Source of the DNA: Blastobasis lacticolella
Lineage: Eukaryota; Arthropoda; Insecta; Lepidoptera; Blastobasidae
Reading direction: 5' to 3'
Assembly (NCBI GenBank): GCA_905147135.1
Contig: LR990051.1
Location: 4,178,463 to 4,242,462 of the forward strand
Length of the DNA stretch: 64,000 bases
Part shown: piece by piece, positions 10,276 through 22,326 of the stretch
Position numbering within the stretch: position 1 is the first letter of the stretch
Layout of the letters: every line of letters starts with the position of its first letter
Made by a program: the position numbers and the translations under genes
Notes under the pieces: model-generated
Databases searched by the model: none
Told to the model about the DNA's origin: nothing
What the model saw: only the letters and a program-made list of their open reading frames with translations

Positions 10276-13200
10276 TATTCAATAATGACCACTGTCTTTA
10301 CAGACAGTGGCAATGAATAAAGCTTTGTTTGAAAAATGAGTGATTGTTAACAAGAATTTCAATGGTGCTCGAATACAATTGGCTATTCTAAATTTAAAAA
10401 TGACGAATCAAAAGCTTCAAAAACAAACGGCGCCGAAACGCTGAGGAAAGGGAACCGTCAGCGTCACTAATTGTCCAACTAATTAGCGAACACCTTTCGG
10501 CCATCAATCAAACAGTTGGCGAAGTGTAAAAAATTTGGCCTAAAAGAAATGACGGAATACTCGCCTTGGATCGTTAAGCTGCAAATCTTTTACCAAAACC
10601 AACACCACATTTCTAGCGACGCGTCGTCCATTACTGCTTTCAATACAAGTAATGAACCTATAGTTTGGCGTGGACCAGAAATGGATTAGGAAGGAATACA
10701 ACCAGTCGCCTTCGTAAAGCTTAAAGGAAAACTTTAGGTACCCGCCGCGTTTGACAAGTCAAGTGGTCGGTATGGAAAGTGATGGATGGGTCAGCTGTCT
10801 GGATCCTGACAAATGAACACAGTCTCCGAAGAAATTGGTTATGTAACGCAGAAAGTGCGCAGTTGAAAAATGTAATGAAAAAGTTTTATAGCGTGTTGCT
10901 AGGCACAATCAAGATAGCAACAAACTGGAATATATTGCAAACAATTGCCTCAGAGAGATGCAAATGGTAACATGAATTTCGTGCATTATGCAGCGATGAC
11001 CCAGACTATTGAGACGAATATATTATGTTAAATTTGTGCAAAAAGCTGCAGATTAACGTCTGGGACATCCATCACGGGCTCATGTGGTGATTTGGTGAAT
11101 TTATAATATTTCTCCGAGGTAAAAGTAAAAAAGACATAAGCAAGAGCGCAGTGAATTTATTATCTACCTAACAGGTTTTTTCTTCATATTGTATGCATTG
11201 TTAATCTATTTAATGGATAAAAAAATATTTTAATCAAACAGAATTTTGTGAGCATTTACCGGTTTCGGCAAGCAGTTGATATTTTTGTGGTGCCAGTTAA
11301 ATCCTAATAATAATAACCCGTTACGGGGATGCCAACCGGCTCCAGAGGTAGCTGTATAAAATTTATACCAATTAGAATACTGTTGCAGAATATTTTGGTT
11401 TGGGTGCTATAAAATCACTGATTTAATTTTCGTGGTTTCCTAGTCAAATTTTAATGCAGTCTGATGAATATAAAGTAGTGACAAATTTTCAGACAGAATA
11501 ATGGTCACCAAGGTCACGCAAATATTCCAAGTCCTGATCCCATTTGCTATGCAGCAATGACCTGGACGCCCAAATGTCCAAATTATACGCGACACATACT
11601 GCAAACAACTGCATATAATACTGTGCCGGGGCTATCTGTCAACGGGCGGACACGACATCGATTTTGGTGTTATTCATGAATGTTACATCAGCTTTTTAGT
11701 CCGATGCTTCAATACCGAGTTGGGGTATAATTTTTCCATCAATAAAAGGAAGGTCTGGCTGCTGGTTCTGTCCTCTACGATGTCAGACATTTATTTAATG
11801 CGGACCATTTTTCTCTTTAGAACTTCGGCCATAAATTTGTTCGAGTACATTATTTACCTACTTCATGATGAAAAATATATGAAAGTTATATATACCACGG
11901 TTGTTGTCAAAAGTCTTGATTCTGTTATGAAATTGAACACAATTATCTTTGTCGGACGCCTTTATAACAGTCTAAAACTGGTTACTATAGCTATTGTACT
12001 GATTTTCTATTGTAACTATATCTGTTTGCCATGTGAATCTTTCATGAGTTTCAGTATCAGTAAATCTGGGACCATTTCAATTGTTTCGACTGTATTTTTT
12101 AGACACCATAAAATTATCATAGCCATCAGCGTGAGTGAGTCGCCGATTCCATAAGTGCGTCTGGATTGCTTACATTATTCCATCATTATACTCTATACTG
12201 ACATTAAGAGGTGCACTGTCTGGGTGATTTGTCAACTTGACATTGGTCACTCATGGCTCTTTTATTCCTATCTGTGATGCATTTGTTGATTTGTCTGCTA
12301 TGTAAATGCTCGCTGTTTCCACGGAATAGGTACTTTTATAGACATGAGTGTTTTGTATTCTGATTTTATTCTTTCGACATTATTTCAGATATTGTGCTCA
12401 ACACTCTTTTGAGAATACGACAAATTAAGAAAACGGTAACAAGTTCTTGCACTGAACTATATAACAAACGGGTACCTTTTATCTCTATTAATACCTAATC
12501 CTCAATGTCATTCATTACATCATTTTCTGTATAAGAGTGTATAAAAATATAAACAGATTTTTTATGACACCGATTAGGTACATAAAGCAAAACTTGAATG
12601 AAAATTCGTTTAATAAGCATTCGTTTAACTTCACCACATCAACATTCTTGTAGCGAAGGGCAACTACTCTTGGTCACTTACGTAAATAACTAAGTTATTT
12701 ACTTTCTATAACTGTCATACAAATATCTGCCATCGCCACATCACACAAAAAGCCGAAAATCAAATGCCATTCAATCGGCAAGCGCACAATGCGGTCCTGG
12801 CACTTCAAAAACTCTGGACATAAAAATAAAATAAACGTCCTCATAAAAATGTTTAAGCGGAATTGTGACTCCATTTGCGAGGTAAAGTGGCTGTTTCACA
12901 TTCTGCCCTTTATCCGGATCGTGTGCAGTCGTCTTAAGTACCAATTACACAGGCGCGAGGAGATAATCCCTGTGCTGTTTTATCGATATGTATGGGTGTT
13001 GGTGCCTTAATGGTATTACGTTTGAGTCCTATCCCAGTTAGATGTAATATTCTAATAAAGTTTACTGGTTGACATTATGTCTTAGTAGTTACTGCACCTG
13101 CTGGCATGGGTTCCTAATATTTGTTTTTACTGTGAAGGAAAGAACTAAATACAGCTTGACCATAAAGAATTGCCAAAAGTTGACAGAAAGGTTCTGATTC

Positions 13201-14065
13201 TAAACATACCCATAATTAACATCATCCTGGCGTCAATTCCTGTTAAGAAAAACATATATTGACATTCTCACTACTATTATCAAGATAATTTTCGAAGCTT
13301 AGACATTTGAGGAGATGTTGAGATCACAGACTATTCATATAGCATATTGTCGTCCCCTCGAAGAAAACAGGTGAAGTGGCTGTGGGTTGGCATTTTATGT
13401 GTGCCTCGACTGTCGGGAAGAAAGTTTTCTGGTAATGGACAGACTGTCTTGAACATAAATTATGACCATGTGATATCCAACTGAGTAGGCATATCATCAC
13501 AAATATCCTACTGTCTGTGAATGTCTGTGACATTGAGTGACCGAGTGATACAGAGTAATGAAATGGACAAGAGCATTTATCAACACTGCTATTTCCGTGT
13601 ATGTAAATTGGAACTCTGTGGGTATCTCCTCAAGTCTCCCAAGCGTGGAGGTTGCAGTCAATTCTTCTGCCAAGAAGGACGCTCTCCAATAGTGGCCAGT
13701 ACCATGCTGTTGATAATTTATGAATTGTGACAGCACAGAGTGGCAACCACTTAGATCCAAGACACCCGCGTTACATACTTACTTGTTAAGTTGTCACGCA
13801 AACGTACCCTAAAACGCACAAGTTATGTTGTTGTAATCCACGCCATAATCGTAAATAAAAAAGTTACGACCCAGAGTTGATCGTTAAACCAAGGGGCAAG
13901 TATCAAATTACTTAGCTACTAAATGAGCGTTGTCGTTACACTAAATTAGGGAATTCAAGTGATGCGAAACTACTTAGTGGAGTGTACTAAGTGGACTCTG
14001 TCTAAAAAGTCAAGCGACTTGGAAACTTATAATATAGATCTAAATCAACAAGTAAGCAAAACCGA
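10276..14065. other. Long unassigned stretch
   Basis: It holds the longest open frame of the window (11720-12154 plus, 144 codons), which has no recognisable domain and is about what chance would give in this much DNA. The short minus-strand frames at 13324-13760 are likewise unrecognised. A 9-bp stem with a 4-base loop lies at 10289-10310. No repeat family was identified. Confidence 0.4.
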
Positions 14066-14135
14066 TTGAATAATGAAGACGTTGATCTGTATACAACAAG
14101 ATAGAAGCTAAAAGATGGACGTCTTCATTATTCAA
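14066..14135. ncRNA. Candidate miRNA-like hairpin
   Basis: A perfect 17-bp inverted repeat has its left arm ttgaataatgaagacgt at 14066-14082 and its exact complement at 14119-14135. Inward, a U-G pair, one mismatch and four more pairs give a stem of 23 positions with a 24-base loop. The size and shape fit a pre-miRNA, on either strand. It matches no conserved insect miRNA I can recall. A tiny palindromic transposon relic is the main alternative. Confidence 0.3.
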
Positions 14136-14994
14136 AATCAAATTGCTTTGTACTTGATTATTTCAATCAATTTTATATTTTTTGGACAGTCTTTAACTGT
14201 TTAGTTATTACAAAAGCTATAAAAATTCAGAGGGTATCACGATAGCTAGAAATATGAATCCCATCAGCTAATAACTGTTTTGCTGGTGGGATTCGAGACT
14301 GAAAATTGAAATCCCCATAATGTAGTTCAGGGATCAAAAAGAGCAGAATATATCAGTAGTGCTTGATTGCTTGTTACTACTATCAATGTAATAGTGTTTT
14401 GGAGCCATCAGAAATTACAATTGTTATGGAAAACATTTATATTATAATGTACAATATTATGTTCATAGATGTAGAGCGCCCGATATTTTGATTCGACAAT
14501 CTTGCCACGTGTGTAAAAAGACCATCTGATGGAAAGCAGCATCCATAGCCTATAACATCTACGATTTGTAGGTACGAAGGCCGATTTCTCAAATACTTAT
14601 TATTAAAATAATCTTAAAGTTTAATTTTATATTTTCACAATAAAATACGTTGTACTACTTATTACACTAGATTCAAATAAGCAAATGAATGCTAGAACAT
14701 CTAACATTCTACTATAACTACTTTTGAAATGTACGGAAATATTTATATCAATATTTTATGACAACATTCACAACCTTCTTGTTATAATGTAACTATTCCA
14801 ATGCGCAAATCCATATAAGTTAAGATAAATAAAATTCCTTCCTAATTAGGCGGTAATAATGTCACACAATCAATGTTAAATATACGGAAAACGAGTAATT
14901 TATATTCAAATGTATAATTTATCTTTATAGCGTCGACAAGGTTGTCAGTTTATAATTTTGTAATGGTCGCATTGGTAGAGTGCCACAGATTTAC

Positions 14995-15082
14995 CTGACC
15001 CGGTGGCACAAAGTGGAACTAAGTGTAGTGAATTTGAAATGTCATTTTCTTATTATCAACAGTGACGCTGCCACCGGGTCAG
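14995..15082. repeat. 14-bp perfect inverted repeat
   Basis: ctgacccggtggca (14995-15008) is exactly complemented at 15069-15082, leaving 60 bases between. Just inside the left arm and outside the right arm lie further matching bits (cacaaa and tttgtg), so the original repeat may have been longer. It may be a small TIR element. Confidence 0.45.
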
Positions 15083-15322
15083 ATAAGTTTGTGCCGCTTT
15101 ATTTACTTTCGCGACATATTACCGTTCGTGTTCAAAGATTACGTGAGCGTTTTGTAACAAAATACGTTCGGTGTCGGGGTAAAATAATGCACATTGGTTA
15201 GTGTCGGCTTCGTATCATACCACGCACGCACGTAGACATAGATATATATGTATCTTTATTTGGTTGAATTTCACGAGGTTTGAACAACATTTACGAAGAA
15301 GAAATCAGTAACGATCCAAAAC

Positions 15323-15350
15323 GTTGACCACTGAGCTACTCAGGTCGTTA
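15323..15350 (-). mobile_element. SINE-G head fragment
   Basis: The 26 bases gttgaccactgagctactca plus ggtcgt match the tRNA-Gly-like head of the copy at 57140 with one difference. No body can be traced beside it. Confidence 0.5.
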
Positions 15351-17091
15351 ATGCGACCAAGTCAGCATTAATAACATGATTAGGTATAGCTGCACCCGTC
15401 GAGTATGCAAATCTTTTAATAGTCTATTAATGGTTGTATCGGCTGCCGCGATCAAATATTGGGATTTACATATTGTAATAATAATGTCAGCAGTGACATG
15501 TATCCCGCAGAGGTCGCGTCTAAGAGTATCGTCACGAGAATTCTTGCGTCTATAAAATGGAATAAATGGTTGATCTTGTGTATAGTTTGACGGGTACTAG
15601 TCTCTAGAACTGTTCCATTTTAAAAACCGGATCGAGCTTTCATTGGCACTGGCGCAGATGCTGGTTGTCAGACTCGCACCAAATGTCAAAGTTTCGTGGA
15701 AATTATACCGCATGGTTTTCAGGTTATGAATATAGAAAAGTTCTAGCGCACGGTCGCCTAGCGACTATCTCTCGTATGGGACATTGAAATTAGCCTGAAT
15801 ACCTCTAGAATTACTGCATAGTTCCCATCAGATTATCTGCAGTTCCACTTGGTTTCTGTAGTTACCTGGTGGTTACCTAGTGACTCCTAGCATTAGTTGA
15901 AAAGCTATACTTTGTGTCTTCTAGTAACTGAGCCTCTCATGCAGCGTAACGATACACATTCTTTAATAGCTGAGCCTACGCCATTATTTCATGACATAAC
16001 GTTACAGGCGTAGCGCTACACTTTTCCCTTATAGCGCAGCTTTCGCCACTGTCTTTACGGCGTAAATTTGCGTTTCGATCAGAGAATATGAAAAATTTGC
16101 TTTAAGTGGCAAATGCGACTTCTGAAAGTAGAAACCGTCGCCACTTTGCTGATATCTGATATCGTGTGGAGATTTTGCTATTTTATACTGTAAAAATTAT
16201 AATTTAATTTAATATTTATCAACTGAAATTGAATTTTATTTGAAAAATATTAATTTACCTAAGCATTGATTTAATTCTGTGTCAATTTCGCCACCGACTT
16301 CGCTTAATTTGTTCATGTATAAGTATTAGTGTGTTTTATGAGAGATATTGGCTTACTAGGAAACCAGATTCATTGACGTTATTCACCGGTGTATTACGAC
16401 CGCTATATGACGACACCACTTCTTAGAAAACCGTCACAATGAATATTATATATCGACTCTTACAATAATAGTAGACAATATTTCAAGAGAAGACTTAAAA
16501 AAAGTACTGAGTCTAAAAATGCGACAGTGTACGATAGCGATGAACTTTGCACACAACGGTATGTAAACTTAGTAGTCACGTGATTAGGAAGTACTGTTTT
16601 TCATTAATTTGGGAATGGATGGGTACATGCAAGACGTTATTTAACGTCACCTTTTAATTTTTATTTAACAAACTTAGTTTCTTACGGTCTTATTTCTAGC
16701 GGATATTTGTTAGGTTAGGTTTGTTGCATTATTATGACATAATTTTAAACTATTATTATGATACCCTGTGTACAGTTCAAGGAATGAATGACAAAATAAC
16801 ACTTTATTGCACATTTAAAAACATACAAGGGATTCTTTAAAATTAACAGCAGAAAAAGCAACAGGCGGCCTTATCGCTTAAAGCTTTTGTTTAATTGTTC
16901 AGAGTTTAACATACATTATTTGCTGCAGTAGGGAGAACGATTTTGTCAAAATAAATTGGTTAGTTTAGTAATATAAAATGTAAATTCTAGACATTGTAGC
17001 CAGACGTAGGTATTTCGTATATTGCCTTTTTCGTGGAATGAAATATCTGCCAAGTCGTGCAGTATCTAGGCTTCAGAAAATTATCCTACCA

Positions 17092-17272
17092 CAAGTCATC
17101 ATATCAGCCGGAAGTCGCCCAATGCTGGGCATTGTCTTCCCCCCGATATCTCCACAAAGGCCGTTATTGTGCCTTCTGCATCTAGCTGGTACATGCGATC
17201 TTTACCAGATAGCCGGACCACGTAGTGGGAGGCCTACCCACGATGCGTCTTCCGGTACATTAGGGCACCACG
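17092..17272 (-). pseudogene. LINE group F C-terminal remnant
   Basis: On the minus strand it reads VGRPPTTWSGYLVKIACTS, then a stop, MQKAQ, a stop, RPLWRY and finally QHWATSG before the terminal stop. It then passes into an atgatg tail. It aligns block by block with the better copy at 47137. Several stops mark it as dead. This is the ORF2 C-terminus plus 3' end of a non-LTR retrotransposon. Confidence 0.75.
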
Positions 17273-18055
17273 AAAATTAGTAGATGATATTATTGGACGA
17301 TGACCACGAAGTCTCAATATGTCAATGCCGGTGTGGTCTTTAAATCAAATTATGTTCTTAAAATCCCAACCTTGAACTTATGTAAGTTATTCGAGCTGTA
17401 TCGAGAAATCAATTTACTTACCGACAACAGCTCACATTTTGCTACGCGAAAATGTCGATTTCGCTTAGTGATACCTAACAGAGATTTTGATATAGGTTAT
17501 TGTAAAAAGTGCGTTGAATTCTGGGGAATGACATAGGTTGTAAAATTAATATCTTCAACGCACTCTACTTATATTTATTTACAAGAATTACTCCTATTCT
17601 AATAGGTACAATCAGTTTCATGCTGTCAATGTCAGACAGCCTTAATAGTTGTATGGTTATCAGAATAGATATGGTAATTTTCATGTCTAAAGTAATTTAT
17701 TTTTATGTCCGTCGCCATTTGAATAGTATCTATTACGATATTCATTAAGTGTTATTTATGTGTGTTAATTTTATATTAGCTTGAATTAAGAGAGACGTTT
17801 GTTTTAAATGGTTTTTATTTATTACGAATTAAAATTTAATTTCTGTTGATATTTTGATGTCGAAAGTTTTGGGATGGTTCAGATGTTTTAAAAACGCTGA
17901 TTGTTTTAGAAATCGCTTGACATCAAGCGACGCTCTCTCATCATCGTACGACATTGAAACAGCCACGCAAGATATGAATGTCGCTCGATATGTAGTGCGA
18001 TATGACCACATTGCATATGACTAGAATACTCTAATCATAAGTAGATCTATAGTCT
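17273..18055. other. Unassigned AT-rich DNA
   Basis: No gene or repeat family recognised. Confidence 0.45.
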
Positions 18056-18206
18056 AGTCAGGTTCCCCTGTTAACAGGGTCATGGAGGTCAGATGGCAAT
18101 ACTCCACTGTAATCGCTCAACCTGATCGGCCAAATCCTGGATCATATTTAAGGCGGACTCCAAACCCTCGCGCGAGCTCAACCGGGACATTAACGCCAAG
18201 ATGATC
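18056..18206 (+). mobile_element. SINE-A copy 3, 3' half only
   Basis: It starts at the tcaggttcccctg block and runs through aaatcctggatcatatttaa to a well-preserved 3' end, cgcgagctcaaccgggacat, then taacgccaagatgatcag. The tRNA head is missing (5' truncation). This 3' end is the one that best matches the group B LINE at 48946. Confidence 0.8.
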
Positions 18207-18999
18207 AGATATGACTAGAGTGACCAGTTATGGGCCGTGAGATGATGATAGGAAAGGCCCTTTCATTTGTAAATAATGTACCTATTTGACGCAGACTCGG
18301 CGGTTGCAGGCGGCCTTTCTAATTGATACTTTATCCACAGCTAACTCAGAGATAGGGTTGGCAGTTGGAATGTTTGAGTCCCTTTTTCAATAACTTTATA
18401 AGTTTTAGAGTAGGTATTTCTAGTTCTAGTTTACCTAGATTCCAATTTTTATTTATATTATTCTGTTTTGTTATTATAATGATTTTGTTATTATTAATTA
18501 TTTCACAATCGTTTTATTTTAATAAATAAAGGCAATTCCACACCAGTGATAATATACATTTGTAAACTTTAAGAAATATCCGATGTAAGAGCATAAGAAA
18601 CTTTTGTAAACAAAAGGTCACAAAATAAAACTTTTTGCAATATTGCAAGTTGTGAGCAAAATACCTCGTAAGTACAAACAAAAACAGACGTGGTGTCGCG
18701 CCATGTTAGCTGGACAGAAGATAATTTAAGGAATATTCGTATCGCTATTTTAGAACTAATAATCAACTTCATCAGTCCTATGTTCCTCAGACCGACTGTG
18801 CCGACACCGAAAAGACTGATAGATAGTCTCGAAAAAACGCTGCAACAGTTCGCTATCCTCTGAACGTGTTTTGTGACTGACAGACATATGTCTACTTGCT
18901 AAAAATACAGTTTCTTTGATTATACATTACCACAATTATTCGCAAACGCTTCGCGCCAACCCTGTGGTTGCCACTAAATTCGAGGAGCGGCAAGTTTTA
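18207..18999. other. Unassigned AT-rich DNA
   Basis: Nothing recognisable apart from ordinary AT-rich sequence. Confidence 0.45.
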
Positions 19000-19225
19000 T
19001 GGCTCGTAATTTAGTATTTATATAATGTGGCTACTAATTTTATGTCTAATTTATTATAATTGTCCAGCGCCTGCCCGCGCCGGCCGACTGACGAATTTAT
19101 AGACACGTTTGATCGCCAGATAAAATTAAGTGGGTTGGTGCATTAATGGCGATATGGCGAGTTAAGTGTGCGAGTGGGCGGGTCGGGGCTGATCGATGAA
19201 CTTTACGGTTTTGAAAAACGAGACG
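19000..19225. promoter_or_regulatory. Unique CpG-richer island, candidate cis-regulatory module
   Basis: The composition shifts to GC-rich blocks alternating with homeodomain-type AT cores: ttttatgg at 18994, attaagtg near 19126, cattaatggcg near 19141, and a GC-rich cgcctgcccgcgccggcc run. No retroposon homology was seen. Calling it an enhancer is inference from texture alone. Confidence 0.2.
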
Positions 19226-19267
19226 TCTCGTGTAAATAAAATAAATAAAAATCGTAATGTCCAGAAT

Positions 19268-19592
19268 GTGCTCTTGCGCACGAGGGCACGGGGTCCACCT
19301 TGACTATGATAAAGGATTTGGCAGATCAGATAATTACAGTGAAGCGACTGCCACCTGACTTCCGTAATCCTGCTACCAGAAGAACCTGACCAGATTGGAT
19401 CATGGTTTGATCAGTCGCCTGAATGCGCAGGTTTTGTCACGGTGCTTTCCCTCACCGTAAGAGCATCGGTTAGCAATCAACTAATGTACGTAACTCAGAA
19501 AAGAGTCATTGGTACATGGCCGCAGTGGGATTTGAACCCGGTACCTCTCGCTTACGAGTCGGATACTTACCTTAACCACTGGGCCACAGGAG
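19268..19592 (-). mobile_element. SINE-A copy 4, full length
   Basis: On the minus strand it runs from a tRNA-like head (tggcccagtggttaaggt, with B box gggttcaaatcc) through the standard blocks to the gcgcaagagcac 3' region. It lies just upstream of the group B LINE remnant at 19753, in the opposite orientation. Confidence 0.85.
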
Positions 19593-19752
19593 AACAGAAT
19601 AGAATAACTGTTTCAATGTGGAAACTAGTGGAATATAATATTATAGTGACTAGTATATCGGTGATATCGGAAACGATGTCAAGTTTCGAATCTATGCTGC
19701 TTGGGCCAAATGGCGGAAACTCACGGTAGTCATCTGATTCTGTGACCCTTAA

Positions 19753-20166
19753 ATTCCTGTCAAGCTCAATTGGCTTACATACAATGCTCCTGTAATGCTC
19801 TATGCCTGCGCGACATGACCAGCGTTGACGAAACACATTCGCGAACTTATGCGATTCGATCGAGTACGTAACGAGGACATCCGTGGCAGCCTTGGTGTGA
19901 GGGATATCGCAGATAAAATCGAGAAAGCTCGCCTGCGCTGGTTTGGTCACGTGTTGCGTAAGCCTCAGGGATACATGGGAAACAGGTGCCTGAACCTGTC
20001 GGTGTCAGGAAAGATGCCCCGTGGTCGACCCAAGAAGCGATGCATTGACATCGCTGAGTCACATGCAAGAGCCAACGGCTTACGACGCGAGGATGCCGAA
20101 CTCCCAGCGAAATGGAGAAGTATGAGTAGAAAAGCGGACCCTGGCAGAGGTCGGGATAAGCGCTAG
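19753..20166 (+). pseudogene. LINE group B (RTE-like) ORF2 C-terminal remnant
   Basis: This is the best LINE relic in the window. The frame opens with IPVKLNWLTYNAPVMLYACA, then an in-frame TGA where the family has tryptophan. It continues with RVRNEDIRGSLG, RLRWFGHVLRKPQGYMGNRC, a GRPKKRCIDI block, RREDAELPAKW and SRKADPGRG, and stops at 20166. The order is typical of the region after the reverse transcriptase domain in RTE-like elements of invertebrates. About 20 residues between the ALTKH and RELMRFDRVRNED blocks appear to be deleted. A gatgatgatgat tail follows to 20183. The element lacks its 5' part and is dead. Confidence 0.85.
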
Positions 20167-20183
20167 GAAGATGATGATGATAA

Positions 20184-21231
20184 GTCACTATTATAGGAAT
20201 TATTAATTATTTATGTTTGATTCAGCCCTTTAAAGTCTTTAATAAGGTAAGTACTTTTCTATGATGTAACTAATTACAGAGTTATATTAACTACGCTGTG
20301 GATGCTGTCGTGCCTCTCGATACCGTTTATCCAGTATCAGGGTCTCCAGCGGAAGACTATGTTTAACCTCCCTTCGTCAACGATATTAGGAGTAATACCT
20401 ACCTAACGAGTGGTGAGCTCGCTGCGGTGCTGAAGTTCATTTTATAACAATACCTTCATTCATCTGACAGGGTAGGTATGTGTATATTTCACATACCTAC
20501 TGCATTGTCATGGCTAACCCAAACATCCCGCGTGACAAACGTGCCGCCAGCGCGCCGTCTATCGTATCGTGAGGTGGCATTTATTTGTCACGGTGCCGTG
20601 ACATCGCTGCAACGAGTGGTTGTCACGGCCTCCGATAGGTAAGGCTTTTTTCATTCACAGAAAATTCAAAGGAGCTTACGTGGCCTGTCGAAGTCGTAGT
20701 AATCCACTCACTGCACTACCATTGCTGAAATTCTTGTTTAGTCACATAAAGGTTTTAAGACTTTCGTGGTTATTCACTACACTTTCATCACACATGTTAT
20801 CGAGGTAATAACAATACTAACCGTGGTAATAAGCTCGAGAACACGTGCGATGAAAGTGTAAAGAGACAGTGTCTGGGAAGGGAAGTGTAGAAACTAAAGA
20901 ACATCACGAACAAAAGAAAAGAGAGTAAGACTGATTCTCAAAGCCGTAGTAAACTATAGAATATAACTTTAGAATATAGAAAATCTTTAAAAAGAACGCG
21001 TATTGTAATCATATATATTTGCACAACGGCAACAAAGACTTCATCCAAAGGGCAGCGGCAAAGCAAGGGTTGTTTAACATGCCCTAGCGGTGGCAGTAAC
21101 ACGAGTCGAAAAGTTCATTTGTGGACGACGTGGAGACACACGGGGCGATTCGCAACAGGGTATAGTGATGAACTATTAAATACTACTACATTATTTTTAT
21201 AAAGAAATAGAATACAAGATTAATAGGAATA
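20184..21231. other. Unassigned DNA with a CpG-richer island
   Basis: At 20500-20640 a unique island carries TGTCACGG three times: 20586-20593 plus, 20596-20603 minus (forming a palindrome with the first) and 20621-20628 plus. The rest is unremarkable. Confidence 0.4.
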
Positions 21232-21498
21232 TAGAGCTCGTCTAGTCTAAAATGACGCGTCCCACTACTTAGTTACTTGATTTCGATGTGTGAGTGCAAA
21301 TATTAATAACGACACTTCATCTGTGTGGGAGCGTCGACTGCTCCAATCGAACGACGCGAGCTCCTACGTTGGTGTCTCACTGGCAACTGAATGACCAATT
21401 ACAACGGTATTTGTATATGTATTGCGTCCATATTTTAAACTTGCTTGTGTGCGTTAATGCGATAGTGGGGCGCGTCATTTTAGATTAGACGAGCTCTA
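21232..21498 (+). mobile_element. MITE copy 1 with TIRs
   Basis: Terminal inverted repeats begin tagagctcgtctag and continue through taaaatgacgcg. The 267-bp interior has no coding sense. If the target duplication is TA, the terminus proper is gagctcg, consistent with a Tc1/mariner-type origin; this is ambiguous because TA is also part of the inverted repeat. A second copy, with its interior reversed, lies at 31112. Confidence 0.85.
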
Positions 21499-21942
21499 CA
21501 TGATATTTGTAATTAGCAAAAAAAATGTAATACTTATTTATACATAAGCACGATGGGGTTATCTTGTTGCGTTCAGTAAAAAAATGAAAATGAAAATGTT
21601 TATTTGTTTTGCTTAGGTTATACAAAGATAAAATACAGTAGTCCCTATCCCGACACGAGTCAAATAATTTTCTGCGATCCATCGAGTGTCACCATGTGTC
21701 AAAATTATAGTGAACTAAATTCTCGTATTCCTACCACAGAAGTTAGAGGTGATAGACGAATTTAGCGCCATTCTATCGCGCGCGCTATCTAATTTCGTTT
21801 CGAAGCTGCTGGACGTGTGATGCAGGTGAAATGTTGAGACATTAGGGAGAAGATGTTGTCCCGCAGACGAGGACGTGCCAACGTTTCTGGCAAGGGCTCT
21901 GAAAAGAAAAAATATACCTTGGCCGCGCAAATAAACTCTCTT
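21499..21942. other. Unassigned DNA next to the 384-bp duplication
   Basis: A basic open frame of 43 codons starts at 21853 (MLSRRRGRANVSGKGSEKKK and onward) and ends at 21984 inside the first duplicated unit. It is too short to call a gene. Nothing else was recognised. Confidence 0.4.
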
Positions 21943-22254
21943 AAACTAAATATCCCTAGACCAACCAAATCTGCTTCCATCTAACCCACCCGTGTGTCGG
22001 TGTCTGCACCACCGTCGTTTCCGCTGTTCGGCCGGCAGAGGGCACAAACACGGGCCCCGTTTCCCGCCCAACTGATTGGGCCGTTATTAAAAACTGACAC
22101 GTGAGGCGGTCGCCAAATTGCGAGTCCGCGTTTCCGCTTCTCGTACCAGTTTGTTTGTTGGTCCTCGGTCGGTGGTTCGTATCTCGAGGGTTGGCTTTTG
22201 ATTTTGTTTTCGTTTTGCGTCACACTATTTTAGGCGTCGAAAAAAGGATGGTTC
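21943..22254 (+). repeat. 384-bp-period duplication, unit 1
   Basis: This GC-richer unit of about 312 bp recurs at 22327-22638 at a constant offset of 384 with no net indel. By my count the first 140 positions differ at about 16 places and the last 172 at about 5. Minus-strand frames are open in both units, but the changes inside them are amino-acid-changing, so coding is not supported. Confidence 0.85.
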
Positions 22255-22326
22255 GGATTGAATGTATCGGGTTAATTATTTGCGTAGGTATGCGGAAGAA
22301 TGGTATTTTGTCTTGTTTATGGTTTC

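Larger units (their letters stand above)
14136..17091. other. Unassigned DNA
   Basis: It contains an inverted repeat (14995-15082) and a SINE-G head fragment (15323-15350), both listed separately. The rest is AT-rich, with scattered CpG-richer patches at 15600-16150, and shows no gene. A reverse-oriented ctttattgcaca piece at about 16800-16820 resembles the tail of family H (58115). Confidence 0.4.

Noticed and set aside
10289..10310. Perfect 9-bp hairpin with 4-base loop, terminator-like
   Set aside because: A few such stems are expected by chance in 64 kb. Intrinsic terminators are not a feature of this kind of genome.
11720..12154. 144-codon plus-strand open frame, the longest in the window
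   Set aside because: Hydrophobic and isoleucine-rich with no recognisable domain. About one frame of this length is expected by chance in this much AT-rich DNA.
16700..16720. gttaggttaggtt as telomeric repeat
   Set aside because: Only two units, far too few.
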